The notes: generated by a model not told the origin, from the letters alone. A stretch of DNA of 64,000 nucleotides from Phymorhynchus buccinoides (GCA_017654935.2 CM065682.1:80196633-80260632); one strand, 5' to 3'; shown: positions 45,540-56,384, counted from the stretch's first letter. Program-made: numbers and translations.

Positions 45540-48500
45540 CTCAACTCTCTCTCTCTCTCTACATCCTCCTCCTCGTCTCTCTCACATCTTCCTCTCTTCT
45601 CTCTCTCCTCTCCTTCTACCTGAATATTTGCTCACCGTTTCCCATTACCACAACACCCTCCGCAACCTACACTGACCCGCACCCCTCCTCCCACCCTTGG
45701 CCTTATCCCATTTAGTCCCAAGTTCCTGTTTCACTCACTATACTAACCTGTCACACCGATTATAGAATAACAACCAAAAGATTTCGAAACTCCCCAATGT
45801 CAGCTCCATCAGGTCAGATCTACCCTTCTTTATGTTGCTCTCTCCGCCACAATGTTCAACACCATCAGGTCAGATCTACCTATTTCTTTATGTCTCTCCC
45901 AATGTCACTCCATCAGGTTCAGATCTCTACCTCTTCTTTATTTTCTCCCCAATGTCACTCCATCAGGTCAGATCTCTATCCACCCTCTTCTTTTCCGTTC
46001 TTTCCCAATGTCAACTAACTCCATCAGGTCCTATCTACCTCTTCTTTATTGTCTTCTATCCCCAAATGTCAGCTTCCATCAGTCAGATCTACCTCTTCTT
46101 CACCTTTCTTTCTTCCCCAATGTCACCTGCGGACCTCCATTCATGTCATATCTTACCTCGTCTTTAGCTTTCTCCCCCAATGTCCCTGTGCTCCAAGCAG
46201 GTCAGATCTTACCTCTTCTTTGTCTCCCCAAATGTCACCCGCTCCTCAGGGTCAGATCGACCCTTCTTCACTTTCTCCGCCCCCAATGTCCACCCCCCCT
46301 CCATCAGGTCATATCTCATCTTCTTCACTTTCTATTTCTCCCATGTCAACGTTCCATCGTCAGATCTCCTGGTCTTTTTTTTTTCCCCCTTTTTACTGTT
46401 TTCTTTTTCTCGTTCTTCCCAATGTTAACTCCATCAGGTCATATCTACCTCTTCTTTTAGTTCTCCCCCATGACACCTCCATCAGGTCAGATCTAAACTC
46501 TTCTCATCTTCACTTTCCGCCCCAAAGTCAACTCCATCAGGTCAGACTCTCCTCTTCGTTAACGGGTTTCTCCTCCCCAATGTCCACCTCTATTCGGTCG
46601 AATCTACCCTCTTCTTTATTGTATCCCCCAATTCATCTCCAATATGTCAGATCTATCTACCTCTTCTTTAGTGTCTCCCCCCACTGTCACCCTCCATCAG
46701 GTCAGATCTACCTTCTTCCTTTGCATTTCTCCCCCAATGTCAACTCCATCAGGTTTCAGATCTACTCTCTTCTGTATTGTCCTCCCTCCCCAATGTCACC
46801 CCCGCCATCAGGTCGATTTTTTCATAACCTCTTCTTTATTTGTCTCCCTCCCCAATGGTCCACCTCTCCATCATTTGAGATCTACCTCTTCTTTATTGTC
46901 CTTCCCCCATGTCAGACAACCATCGGTCGATCTACCGTCTTTCCTTTTACTTTCTCTCCTCCCTCATGTCAAACATACCATCCATGTCAGATCTACCCTC
47001 TTCTTTATTGTCTCCCCAATGTCACCACCGTCCTCACCTCCATCAGGTCAGATCTACCTTTCTTTATTGTCTTCTTCTTCCCCATGTCAACTTCTAACCA
47101 TCAGGTCCAGATCTACCTCCTCTTACCTTTACTTTTCTTTCCTTCTCACCCCAAGTCACTCCTCAGGTCAGAATCTACCTCTTCTTTATTGTCTCGATCC
47201 CCCAATGGTCACCCCCGACCACTCCATCAGGTCAGATCCTACCCCCTATAATAGCCTCTTCTTTATTTTGTCGTCCATGTCAACACACATCAGGTCAGAT
47301 CTATCTAACCCAACCCACCTTTCTGTAAAAACTTTCCTCCCACTTTTCTTCTTTAACCTCTTCTTTAACCTTTTTTCTTCCCCCCAATCTACTACCTCTC
47401 CTCTCTACCCACTACCTCTTCTTTTTTAACTCTTTCGTTACCTCTTCTACTTCTCGTTTCTGCTCTTTCTTTTATGTCCTCTTCTTACTTTTTTCTTTAA
47501 CTTTTCTACTTTTCTCCCCCCTCCTCTTTCCTTCTTTCTACTTTCTCCCAATGTCACCCTCTTTACTTTTCTCTCATTTCCCTACTTTCCTTACTTTTCT
47601 GCTCTTCTTTCTTTCCCTCCCCCCAATGTCCATTCAAACAAAAACACCCCAACAAACCCACCCACGGACAAAAAACACCAACCCCGAATGTCAACCACAC
47701 CACACCGACCATGGTCAAACCTCTCTTTACTACTTTCTTTCTTTCCCTACCTTTTCCCTCTTTCTCTTTTTCTAAATCATGTCCTTTCTTCTAACACCTT
47801 TCTCTTCTTTTCCCCTTTTCTCTCTTCCTTTCTCCCCCTTTCTCTTCTTTTCTTAAACCCTTTCCCAAAACCAACTTCTTCTTACCTCTTGCTTAACTTT
47901 CTCTCATTTCGCCTTAAACTTCTCTTTCTTCCGACCTTTCTCCTACTTTTCCCCTCTTCCCCCTTACTTCCTCCTTTCCCTTCTCCTACTTTCTCTCCTT
48001 CTTCTTCCCTCCTCAACTTTCCCTTCTCGGTTTTTTCCTTCTCTCCTTCCTTTCCCCTCTTTTCCCTCCCTTTTCTCACTTTCCACTTCTTTTCCCTCTG
48101 TTCCTTACTTTCTCTCTCCCTTCCTTTTATCCTTCCTCTTCTTCTCTCTTCTTCTTTTTACTTTCCTCCCATGCACCCTTCTTTTTCTTCCTCCCTTACT
48201 TGTACTTTCCTTTTCCTTCTTACTTTCCTTCCCACCTTTTCCATTTTACTACTACACCTTGTTCTTCCACTTCTTTCTTTTAACTTTCTCTTCCCTCCTC
48301 CAGCTTTCTTCTCCCCAATGTCAAACCGGGAAACGTCACACCCCCCTCCAGCAGAGGTCAGATCTGTACCTAACCTCGTTCGTTCTACTCTACTTTCTAA
48401 CCACCCCTAAACTACCCTACCTAAACTCTTATCTAACCTCCTATACCTCCTCTACCAAAAGCTACTACTCTACCACACTCTTCTTTTTTACTTTCCTTCC
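45540..48500. repeat. Polypyrimidine region with a 49-bp tandem array
   Basis: From 45795 to about 47305 some 30 degenerate copies of CCAATGTCACTCCATCAGG, TCAGATCTACC, TCTTCTTTATTGTCTCCCC occur. Beyond this, to the gap at 48501, the sequence is almost only C and T with decayed unit fragments (one more at 48315-48365). Frames of up to 400 residues arise because the unit lacks stops in one phase; they have no protein-like content. Confidence 0.93.
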
Positions 48501-49000
48501 NNNNNNNNNNNNNNNNNNNNNNNNNNNNNNNNNNNNNNNNNNNNNNNNNNNNNNNNNNNNNNNNNNNNNNNNNNNNNNNNNNNNNNNNNNNNNNNNNNNN
48601 NNNNNNNNNNNNNNNNNNNNNNNNNNNNNNNNNNNNNNNNNNNNNNNNNNNNNNNNNNNNNNNNNNNNNNNNNNNNNNNNNNNNNNNNNNNNNNNNNNNN
48701 NNNNNNNNNNNNNNNNNNNNNNNNNNNNNNNNNNNNNNNNNNNNNNNNNNNNNNNNNNNNNNNNNNNNNNNNNNNNNNNNNNNNNNNNNNNNNNNNNNNN
48801 NNNNNNNNNNNNNNNNNNNNNNNNNNNNNNNNNNNNNNNNNNNNNNNNNNNNNNNNNNNNNNNNNNNNNNNNNNNNNNNNNNNNNNNNNNNNNNNNNNNN
48901 NNNNNNNNNNNNNNNNNNNNNNNNNNNNNNNNNNNNNNNNNNNNNNNNNNNNNNNNNNNNNNNNNNNNNNNNNNNNNNNNNNNNNNNNNNNNNNNNNNNN
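48501..49000. other. Assembly gap, 500 N
   Basis: Exactly 500 N, so a placeholder. It removes the N-terminal part of the receptor that begins immediately after it. Confidence 1.
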
Positions 49001-50852
49001 CAGGGAATAACGCCACATATGTTCACAGACCCACTTCCAGTGTCCTGGTAACGGTTACCCCTGCCTCTGTCTTTGTCCTCTTCAACGACATGTTCGACTG
49101 TCCGGGTCATGGAACGAGGCCCGCTGTGAGAAGTTCCCTGTCCAGGGTTCCTAACCGGTGTCCGGGTTCCCGTTCGGTCTGCATCCTGACCACGTGTGTG
49201 ACGGGTTTCCTTCCCGCACTGTAAGCAGCAGGATGATGAACGGTGGTTCTTGTGGTCACGTGTGTCCCTGCCAGAGCTGCACGTGCCAGGTCTGTCTTTT
49301 CGCTGCAAGAGAGAATTCAGACGTCTGACGGCTTTCCCCTGAATTGCCTATTTGGATGTAGCAACAGTGGGCTGAAGCCATATCATCTGTGGAACATAAG
49401 CCAGTTGATATTTATGCTCTTCAGCGTTTGTGCTTCTCGCTAACATGTCTCTTCCTCTGTTGCCCAACTTGGTCATTTTAGACGTCAGTTACAACAACAT
49501 TTCCTTACTGACTACATACATTTTGAGCGATGAGAGAATCTGAAGGTGGTTGGTCTTGCTGGCATCCCCTGACGGAACTGTTGAAAGATAACAGATACTC
49601 ATAACCGCAGACTTCAACTTAACCATTCTGTGCTGCACGTGCTCTCTTCACTGACCCTGCGCAACCTGTCAGAGAGCCGTGCCTGCAAGCGGTGACTGGC
49701 AGTTTGCCCACACACAGCTACATACATGGACGTGCAGGATTTGACCTGCACAACCTCCCCCGTCACTGGCTCACACCCTCTCCCTGTTACAAACACCTGT
49801 TCGTGCAGACACCCAATGCTATGCTGTGCTCAGAACTTGCCTGCAGCTTCAATCTTTGAAACACTGCCACTGACTCCCCCTTCCTCTCTGCTCTCCTCCT
49901 GTCACCGTCTGTTGGGATCAGCCCTCTACGTGTGTTGCTGTCCATCCTGGCCGCTGTGCCTTGCTGGGCAAGTGGAGTCCACTCTTCTTCCTCCTGCGTG
50001 GCGATCAGCAGAGTAGGCGTGGCGATCAGCAGAGAGGAGCGGAGATGGTTCTTTTGTGTGGTCCGCTGTCCGGTGTCCCCTGGTTATGGGGTTGTATCTG
50101 CTGGCAGTGTGGTGTGGCTGACCATATGTACCGGGGGCAGTAATCTGTGGAGTACAGGGTTGGAGGTACAGTGCCTGGTGTCCCTGTGCAGCTTGCTCTA
50201 ACCTGTTCTCCTGTGCAGGTGTCTGCCTTGATCCTGTGTGTTCTGACAGTGAGTCACTGCCGTTCACCTGGCCAGGCCACACGTACAGGTGTGGGCCACA
50301 AGACAGGTGCTCACCTCCAGCCTCCTGTGTTGGGGGATGGGACTGCTTCTGTCCACCCTGCTTCACGTTTTCTCCTGGACTCTCCATTATCAAACTGGTC
50401 TGTGTGTCCCTCTGCCCTTGACCGCCCCCCTGGGTGAAGATGACCACGCGTTACACGCTGTGATCACAGTGAACACGCTGCTGATGGTGCTGGTCATAGC
50501 AGGTCAGCTGTACATCCACATCATCATCCAGTCCAACCCCATCGTGTTCCTGGTCAACTCTGATAAATCTCAAAAGCTGGACTCTGCTCGCCGCACCATG
50601 CCCATCTCAGTGACCGAAGTCTGTGGCTGGTTTCTGGTGGATGTTCTGGTTCTGCTGATGCCCAGATTAGAACTACGGCCTGCGGAAACCCGCTCTGCTG
50701 TGGCAGCCTTTGTCCTGCCATTTGCCATGACCATCACTCCAGTGCTGTATGGATTCAACGTGGCGTTGGAGAAACGCAGACACACCAAGATACAGCGAGT
50801 ACTGCAACGTCTGGGACATGTTACCAAAGCTGCAGCAGGCAGAGTGAAATAA
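49001..50852 (+). pseudogene. GRL101-like LDLa-LRR-7TM receptor (LGR type), copy 2, 5' truncated by gap
   Basis: Read across frames: an LDLa module near 49181-49240 (HPDHVCDGFP, then an HCKQQDDE-like stretch); a Cys cap SCTC near 49274; LRR lines, best LPNLVILDVSYNNISLL at 49459-49509; a TM1 region near 49905-49990 with a GN-like turn; GVADHMYRGQ at 50112-50140; TM3 VSALILCVLTV; TM4 near 50300-50380; QTGLCVPL at 50388-50414; TM5 HAVITVNTLLMVLVIAGQLY; TM6 VCGWFLVDVLVLLM; TM7 VAAFVLPFAMTITPVLYGFN; and a basic tail (LEKRRHTKIQRVLQRLG) to TAA 50850-50852. The last 188 residues are open in one frame and look sound; upstream there are at least eight shifts or stops. An 18-bp direct duplication lies at about 50000-50038. 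The order matches snail GRL101-type receptors of the plasma membrane. Pseudogene is favoured; assembly indels are the alternative. Confidence 0.85.
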
Positions 50853-50969
50853 GTGTACAACTTAGTGCCATCCAAATAGCCAACGGGTTGTGTTTAAACA
50901 TTATATTTAGCTAAATATTAGCCAGAGATAAGTTAACCAAAAAAGAACATGTAATCCGTTTGGACTGAA

Positions 50970-50975
50970 AATAAA
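50970..50975 (+). promoter_or_regulatory. Polyadenylation signal AATAAA
   Basis: AATAAA lies 118 bp after the receptor stop codon in AT-rich DNA, a normal 3' UTR distance. It suggests the receptor's 3' end is preserved in place and not a retrocopy fragment. Confidence 0.5.
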
Positions 50976-51064
50976 TATTGATATTTTATTATACACGTCT
51001 ACGTCTATGTCCTATATACAGGTAACACGAAAATGCCTTCACCATGTGGCGCACTCTCCCCCAG

Positions 51065-51360
51065 ATGAGAGAGAGAGAAGAGAGAGAGAGAGATAGAGGG
51101 CAGAGAGAGAGGAGACTGGAGAGAGAGAGAGATATAGAAAAAAAAAAAAAAAAGAGAGAGCAGAGATAGAGAGAGATTAGAGAGAGAGAGACAGATACGA
51201 GAGAGAAGACAGGCACAGAGAAAGAGACAGGCACAGAGAGAGAAAGACAGATAGACCGAGAAGAGAGGGAGAGAGAGCGAGAGACACAGAGAGATAGAGA
51301 GCGACAGAGAGAGAGAGAACAACAGAGACACAGAAAGACAGAGGAGAGACAGAGAGACAA

Positions 51361-51393
<33 letters not shown>

Positions 51394-51455
51394 GGAGAGA
51401 GAGAAGAGAGAGATAGGAGAGAGCGATAGAGAGAGTAGAGAGAGAGAGAGAGAGC
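51065..51455. repeat. GA microsatellite
   Basis: Interrupted GA tract with an A-run near 51138-51152. Confidence 0.97.
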
Positions 51456-51612
51456 AACCTCACATGTCTGATTTTGTCCTGGAATGGTGGCGGTAGTGAC
51501 TGTAACCTGCTGTTGTGCTGAAGTGTTTGGGTGGACGTTTACCCAGGTGGAAATGTATCTAGTCACATGTTCCATTGACTGTCTCTGCTGTCTGTTTGTC
51601 TGTCTCTCTGTC

Positions 51613-51643
<31 letters not shown>

Positions 51644-51836
51644 CGTCTCTCTTCTCTCTCTCTCTCCTCTCTCACTCTCTCTCTCTCCTTCTCTCTCTCT
51701 CTCTCATCTCATTCTCTCTCTCTTCTCTCTCTCTCTCTCCATTTCGGTCTCTCTCTCTCTATCTCTCTTCTCCCACTCTCCTCGCTCTCTCTCTTTTTGA
51801 CTTATATATCCATCTGTCTGCCAAAACTCTTTCTCT

Positions 51837-51867
<31 letters not shown>

Positions 51868-51999
51868 CCTCTCTCTCTCTCTCTCATCTCCTCTCCACAT
51901 ATCGTCCGATCTCTCGTTCTGTCGCAATGTCAAGCTAGTGTGTTAATCGGTCTGTGTGTGCCTCTGTGCACTCTGTGTGTGTCAGATCCTGTGTGTGTG

Positions 52000-52046
<47 letters not shown>

Positions 52047-52065
52047 GTGGCGTGCGTGTGTGGTG
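51456..52065 (+). repeat. Microsatellite-flanked repeat family 4, copy 1
   Basis: A unique core (CTGCTGTTGTGCTGAAGTG, TTTGGGTGGACGTTTACCCA, GGTGGAAATGTATCTAGTCA) sits between a GA tract on the left and CT (51600-51890) and GT (51995-52040) tracts on the right. A second core piece, CATCTGTCTGCCAA, lies between. The same order of parts is found at 60375-60875, so the microsatellites belong to the repeat. Confidence 0.85.
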
Positions 52066-52258
52066 CGTGTGTGTTTGCGTGTGCGTGCATGAGCTTGCGA
52101 ACGCGAGTGCGTGTGAAAGTGTGAACACGTGTGCATATATGTGTGTTACATTCCATCGCATTGCATTGCTTTATAATGTGCTTTAATGCTTTTGCTGTCC
52201 ACCAAGGTTGGTTGAATGGTTCATTGAAACTTAAAGATGAGCGATACCCTATGCTTAG

Positions 52259-52498
52259 CCCTTTCACCGCCAGCCATATTTCAGCCAAACATTTCCATTA
52301 AATTTACCTGGGTAGAGAACAAAATCCATCTGGAGGTATTGGGGATTCTTCTGTGACATATATAAATAAGGTCTATCCTTACTTCCCAAAACTAAGACAA
52401 TAGGGTCTTTGGATAATAGACCCCCAATTTGATGCCTTTGTAGTGACATAGGTGTTAAATCACTGTGGTGCTAAAATGCGACTTTGGCGGTGAAAGGG
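52259..52498. mobile_element. piggyBac-type MITE, copy B
   Basis: 240 bp with ends CCCTTTCACCGCC and GGCGGTGAAAGGG, which are perfect inverted repeats over 13 bp. TTAG flanks the left and TTAA the right, so the TTAA duplication has one mismatch. It is better preserved at its ends than copy A. Confidence 0.88.
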
Positions 52499-52499
52499 T

Positions 52500-53080
52500 T
52501 AATGGTGTGTACGCCTATGATCTTTAAAAGAAAAAGAAGCATTGTGTCATACTTCGAGGGTAACATCACAGAAGAAACACTTTAAGTCAACTCCATGGCA
52601 ACGAAAAACACAGCAAGGGCGTGTACGCATTTTCTTCTTCTTTCTTTGTCGGCGTCCCCAGGCCCATATGGCCATAATGGCAAGTAACATAGTGTCCAGT
52701 TTTCAGTTCTCATCTGGTCTCCCCGCTGTGTACAGCCGTACATTCCGATTTCGGAGGAGCTCAAAGGAGAAAACATTGTTTGGAAGATTTTTTGCTTTAA
52801 AAAAAGGGCAGGAGAATGGGCCAATAAGTCAGATAGATAGTAGATGACAGAAAAAGCAAAGGAAAAAAGGCAGAGTCAAAGACAGTAGCAGATTAGAGGA
52901 TTTTTAAGTTACAGCACAGAACTTCCAGAAGGTGGGGGAACTATTTTTACGAAAGAGCCCCGGTATCCCACAAATCTTCCTGACTGAAACTCATCTGCAA
53001 TCCAGGAAAGCAAAAATTCTGGAAGTAAGAAACATGGAGGAGTGTGCACATTACACGGGAAACCCATCTGGAATAACATC
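52500..53080. other. Unassigned sequence
   Basis: Open frames of 70-100 residues occur but show no domain. Contains a CCAGGCCCATATGGCC palindromic stretch near 52658. Confidence 0.4.
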
Positions 53081-53084
53081 TGGC

Positions 53085-53290
53085 CTCTCTGCTATCTGGC
53101 AGTCGTGGTTCTATCGAGATAGCCACACCCCATTCGCGACTAGCATGACAGAATAGAATATATATTTAGGTTCATTATTGATCGTTAGTTTCCTCGTCCC
53201 AAAATTCGGGTTGCTCCCACCTGGAGAGCGCGTCGCAGCCAGAGGCGCGCCCACCCAATTTTTGGGCTCACGTCGTTTTTTTAAAACAAA
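53085..53290 (+). repeat. Dispersed repeat families 5 and 1, joined
   Basis: 53085-53195 matches 34675-34815. From 53200 the family 1 start (AAATTCGGGTTGCTCCCACC, TGGAGAGCGC) follows without a break. This is the only place where both occur together, suggesting a parent element of about 450 bp. Confidence 0.7.
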
Positions 53291-53397
53291 GTGAGTCTAT
53301 AGTATCGTACATGTTCGGTTTGTGTGTCTGTGTCTGGTGTGTGTGTGTGTGTGTGTGTTGCGTCCGTGGCCCCGACCTTTAACCTTAACTCAAACCT

Positions 53398-53797
53398 TAA
53401 CGTTTTCATTTTCTCTAAACATATAAGGCGTTAGAGGGTTAAAGTTAGCAGGATACTTGATTTTGACGTGAGCCTTCAAGTCACGACGATCAAAGCAGTC
53501 AGATACATTGATAAAGAACAAAATAAAGATAATCATTTGTTGCAGAGATTACTGTTGTGCAACCTTTAACCTTGACTCAGTCACACTCTTCAAACTAAAG
53601 AAGACTCTCACTCTCCACTGAAAATTTAACGTTGTCGTTTTCTCAAAACAACATAAGATGTTAGAGGGTTTTAAAGTTAAAGTTCGCAGGATACTTGATT
53701 TTGACGTGAGCCTTCAAGTCATGACGATCAAAGCAGTCAGATACATCGTTAAGGAACAAAAGAAAGAAAATCATTTGTTGCAGAGATTACTGTTGTG
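53398..53797. repeat. Direct duplication, about 170-bp unit
   Basis: 53398-53558 and 53626-53797 share GCAGGATACTTGATTTTGAC, GTGAGCCTTCAAGTCA, CGATCAAAGCAGTCAGATAC and CATTTGTTGCAGAGATTACT. Two copies only. Confidence 0.93.
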
Positions 53798-53799
53798 TT

Positions 53800-54820
53800 G
53801 TACCGAGTAGGAGATACTGGAAAGAAGACTCCATTAGATATACAAAAACGCTCTTTAAAAAGAAACACAAGACTTCAGGTGTGTACAAATAGGTACATTT
53901 TAACGTCGTTAACTTATATTTTCTGTAACAAATGGATGTACCGAGTGTGTGCGTTGACGGCCCGGTTGTTTCGTTTTATTTGCGCGTTTGAGTTTGACAA
54001 CGGTTGTTCGTGTTCATTCGCACATCATCTCTGCGCATGCAATACTTAGCCTACCGCACTTCCGGCAGCAAGGCCTAGGCCTAGAGAATAAGAGACATCA
54101 CGCCTTACCTCATAATCAAGACGACGTACTTAACATTTAGCCCACATTCATTTCAGTCTTGAAAAAAAATATACGGAAAATCCAGGGTTCGTCGATTTCA
54201 CTGCCTTCGACGTACGAATCCTTTGTTAGGCCTAGACGATTGATCACCATGTGCAAAGACTGTACAGGGGAAGATAAACAGCTGGCTGTAACCTTGACCT
54301 TTGCTTTGTGGCAGAGGGGGGGGGGGGATTAACGAAACGAAAATAAAATATTAGGACTAATATAAAATATCTTACAGAAATGTAGATGATGTGGAACAAG
54401 TTTTCATCGCATGAACAATCAGTTTAAAACAGTAACAGATCAGGAGTATGGCCTTACGAATTACGCAACTTCAATTATTAATTTTCTAAGAGTAAGAGGC
54501 TTAGACCTACAGGCAAAGACTGTAGGCCTACTACAGGTGTCCGTAGACCCCCCTTACCCCGGCAGGGGGGGGGGGGGGGGGGGGATTGGTCACTATGTTT
54601 TTCTGAAAGCTTGGTCAATATGCTTTTCAATTTTACTTGTTTGCCAAAAATAAAAATAGGGCTCCACTATGTTACATGCGCATATATAAACGTACATATA
54701 ATTAAATTTTAAAGAAAGGGGTAGGGGTAATTTAATGCATAGAAATAATTTAATTTACACAATAAAATAAAAATTAATTATGTTTTCAGATGCACAAGTG
54801 TCTACATAACAGTATTCTCT
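53800..54820. other. Unassigned sequence with a G-run
   Basis: No gene recognised. A run of about 20 G at 54565-54584 is likely of uncertain length. Confidence 0.45.
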
Positions 54821-54821
54821 C

Positions 54822-54866
54822 TATACAGGCATGGGAATTGTCATGGGAATTCCCATGCCTGCTATA
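54822..54866. repeat. Short palindrome
   Basis: CAGGCATGGGAATT pairs with AATTCCCATGCCTG around a loop of about 8 bases, with TATA on both sides. It may be the footprint of a small hairpin element. Confidence 0.85.
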
Positions 54867-54929
54867 GTAATAAAAATCAGACGTGAACCTTGAAGGCTTT
54901 GCCTCTTGTTGCATAATATTTTGGTGTTA

Positions 54930-55080
54930 TTGATGACGAAGGAAAGGGGTGTGTGTACATTTTGACCAAAATGACAACTTTTTCGTTGCCACTGGGTTTA
55001 ACGTGTGCTAAGTGCATGGGCACACGGGACCCCGGTTTGTCGTCTCATCTGCAAGACTCGGGGTTTGGGGTTCTTGATGT
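54930..55080 (+). repeat. Dispersed repeat family 1, copy 3, partial
   Basis: Near-identical to the complement of 395-500: ACAACTTTTTCGTTGCCACT, GGGTTTAACGTGTGC, TAAGTGCATGGGCACA. The left end is missing. Confidence 0.8.
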
Positions 55081-55227
55081 GCTGATGTGTGTATGCATGG
55101 TGTGTGTGTGTATGCACACGAGCACATCAATGACAGACTGTTGTAAACTTACAAAAAAAGCATTTTACAAATACATTTGAACATCAATTCTCTTCACCCA
55201 GTCCGCCCCGCATGCTCCTGACTTTTA

Positions 55228-55231
55228 TCTC

Positions 55232-55262
<31 letters not shown>

Positions 55263-55272
55263 CACACACACA

Positions 55273-55303
<31 letters not shown>

Positions 55304-55345
55304 GCGCGCGCGCGCATGCATGTGCGCACACACACACACACACCA
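55228..55345. repeat. (CA)n-(CG)n-(CA)n tract
   Basis: Alternating purine-pyrimidine DNA: CA, then about 13 CG steps at 55289-55314, then CA again. This is a strong Z-DNA-forming arrangement by composition. Confidence 0.97.
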
Positions 55346-55349
55346 TAAT

Positions 55350-56085
55350 GTGCTAAACAAATCAGGCCGATACAAAATATGAATTGTTGAAAATGTTATT
55401 TTTGTCGACAAAAATATTTATGATTTTCAATGCCTAAATAAAACTTGTGAACACTCTTACATTACACACCTCCACCAAAACCTGAGGGAGACAATAACAT
55501 TAGGGCTTTTATTCTTTGGATAGTTGCAACTGCAATAAAATTATATGACATATTAAAAATGTCTGGTGCATCTAACAAAAGTTTGCATTTCTAAAAGAAA
55601 ATAATAATAATGATAATAACTGTAACATTTATAGAACGCCCTTTCTCTCTTGAGCTCAGGGCGCTTCACAAATTATTTAAATGAATAAATAGATCATAAA
55701 TATTTAAAATAATAAACTACTAAAATACTAACCATCACAAATACGCACACAGCCACAACACGCGCACACCCACACACAAAAACATTCGCGCGCGCACTCT
55801 CACACACAATGTGGGGAACATAGTTTTAAGGCAGGAAACAAGACAAGGAAGAAATCAGAGGATAGAAGAATCCTCTGAAGTCGGAGTGTGGCTGCTCACA
55901 TGCAAAATAAAAACCGTTTGCTTCACAAATGACGTTCTTTCGATGAATGTTTCGTTGTGCATTGATAGTGTAGATAATCCACGATGGCTGCACCCTGCAG
56001 CTAATATGACAACTGTCTGTCCCTGCAAACATGTCCGCGCCCAGGTAAACATGGCGGCGCCGTAGTAAGCTGCCATTTCTAGTGA
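55350..56085. other. Unassigned sequence with a short dispersed motif
   Basis: At 55625-55675 AACGCCCTTTCTCTCTTGAG and AGGGCGCTTCACAA form an inverted pair of the kind seen at the ends of dispersed invertebrate repeats. A CA/CG tract lies at 55740-55810. No gene recognised before 56085. Confidence 0.45.
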
Positions 56086-56088
56086 AGG

Positions 56089-56111
56089 ATGGCGGCTGTA
56101 GGATCGTACAG
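56089..56111 (+). CDS. Possible first coding exon (MAAVGSYR)
   Basis: AGGATGGCGGCTGTAGGATC gives a start in good context, encoding MAAVGSY, and the exon would end at CAG|GTAAGC (GT at 56112), a near-consensus donor. Just upstream are ATGGCGGCGCCGTAG, a four-codon upstream frame, and ATGTCCGCGCCCAG|GTAAAC, a second start-plus-donor arrangement. The local rise in CG fits a promoter-proximal region. No downstream exon is recognised, so this is speculative. Confidence 0.25.
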
Positions 56112-56384
56112 GTAAGCAATTCTGTTTCTAACAGAATTATGTTTAAAAAACGGCGCTGAGTTTTGTTCAAACAAATGCGAACAAAGGAGTCTACTAACAA
56201 AAGGGAATCTTTCAACAAATGTTTGTCAGGCAAATCACCTAGTCTTTAAGAACGTTGTGCATTGGGCAAGTGGTCTGTTCAGTAATAACTCTCGAAGAGT
56301 TGCACTAAGCCAGTGCTTTCCAATGGCAGAGTGTTGCACTAAGCCAGTGCTTTTCAATGGAACTTTTGTACTGGTTTTTTTCCC

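Noticed and set aside
46049..47251. 400-residue open frame
   Set aside because: It is one phase of the 49-bp polypyrimidine array; the translation is a degenerate Ser/Pro/Phe/Leu repeat.
47688..48410. 240-residue open frame
   Set aside because: Polypyrimidine low-complexity sequence coding only Phe, Leu, Pro and Ser.
48259..49308. Frames of 290-320 residues across the second N block
   Set aside because: They span 500 unknown bases. Only the part after 49001 is meaningful, and it belongs to the broken receptor.
50289..50852. Independent short four-helix membrane protein starting at 50289
   Set aside because: The Met lies inside TM4-adjacent receptor sequence and upstream frames contain TM1-TM3 of the same receptor, so it is the 3' part of a broken gene.
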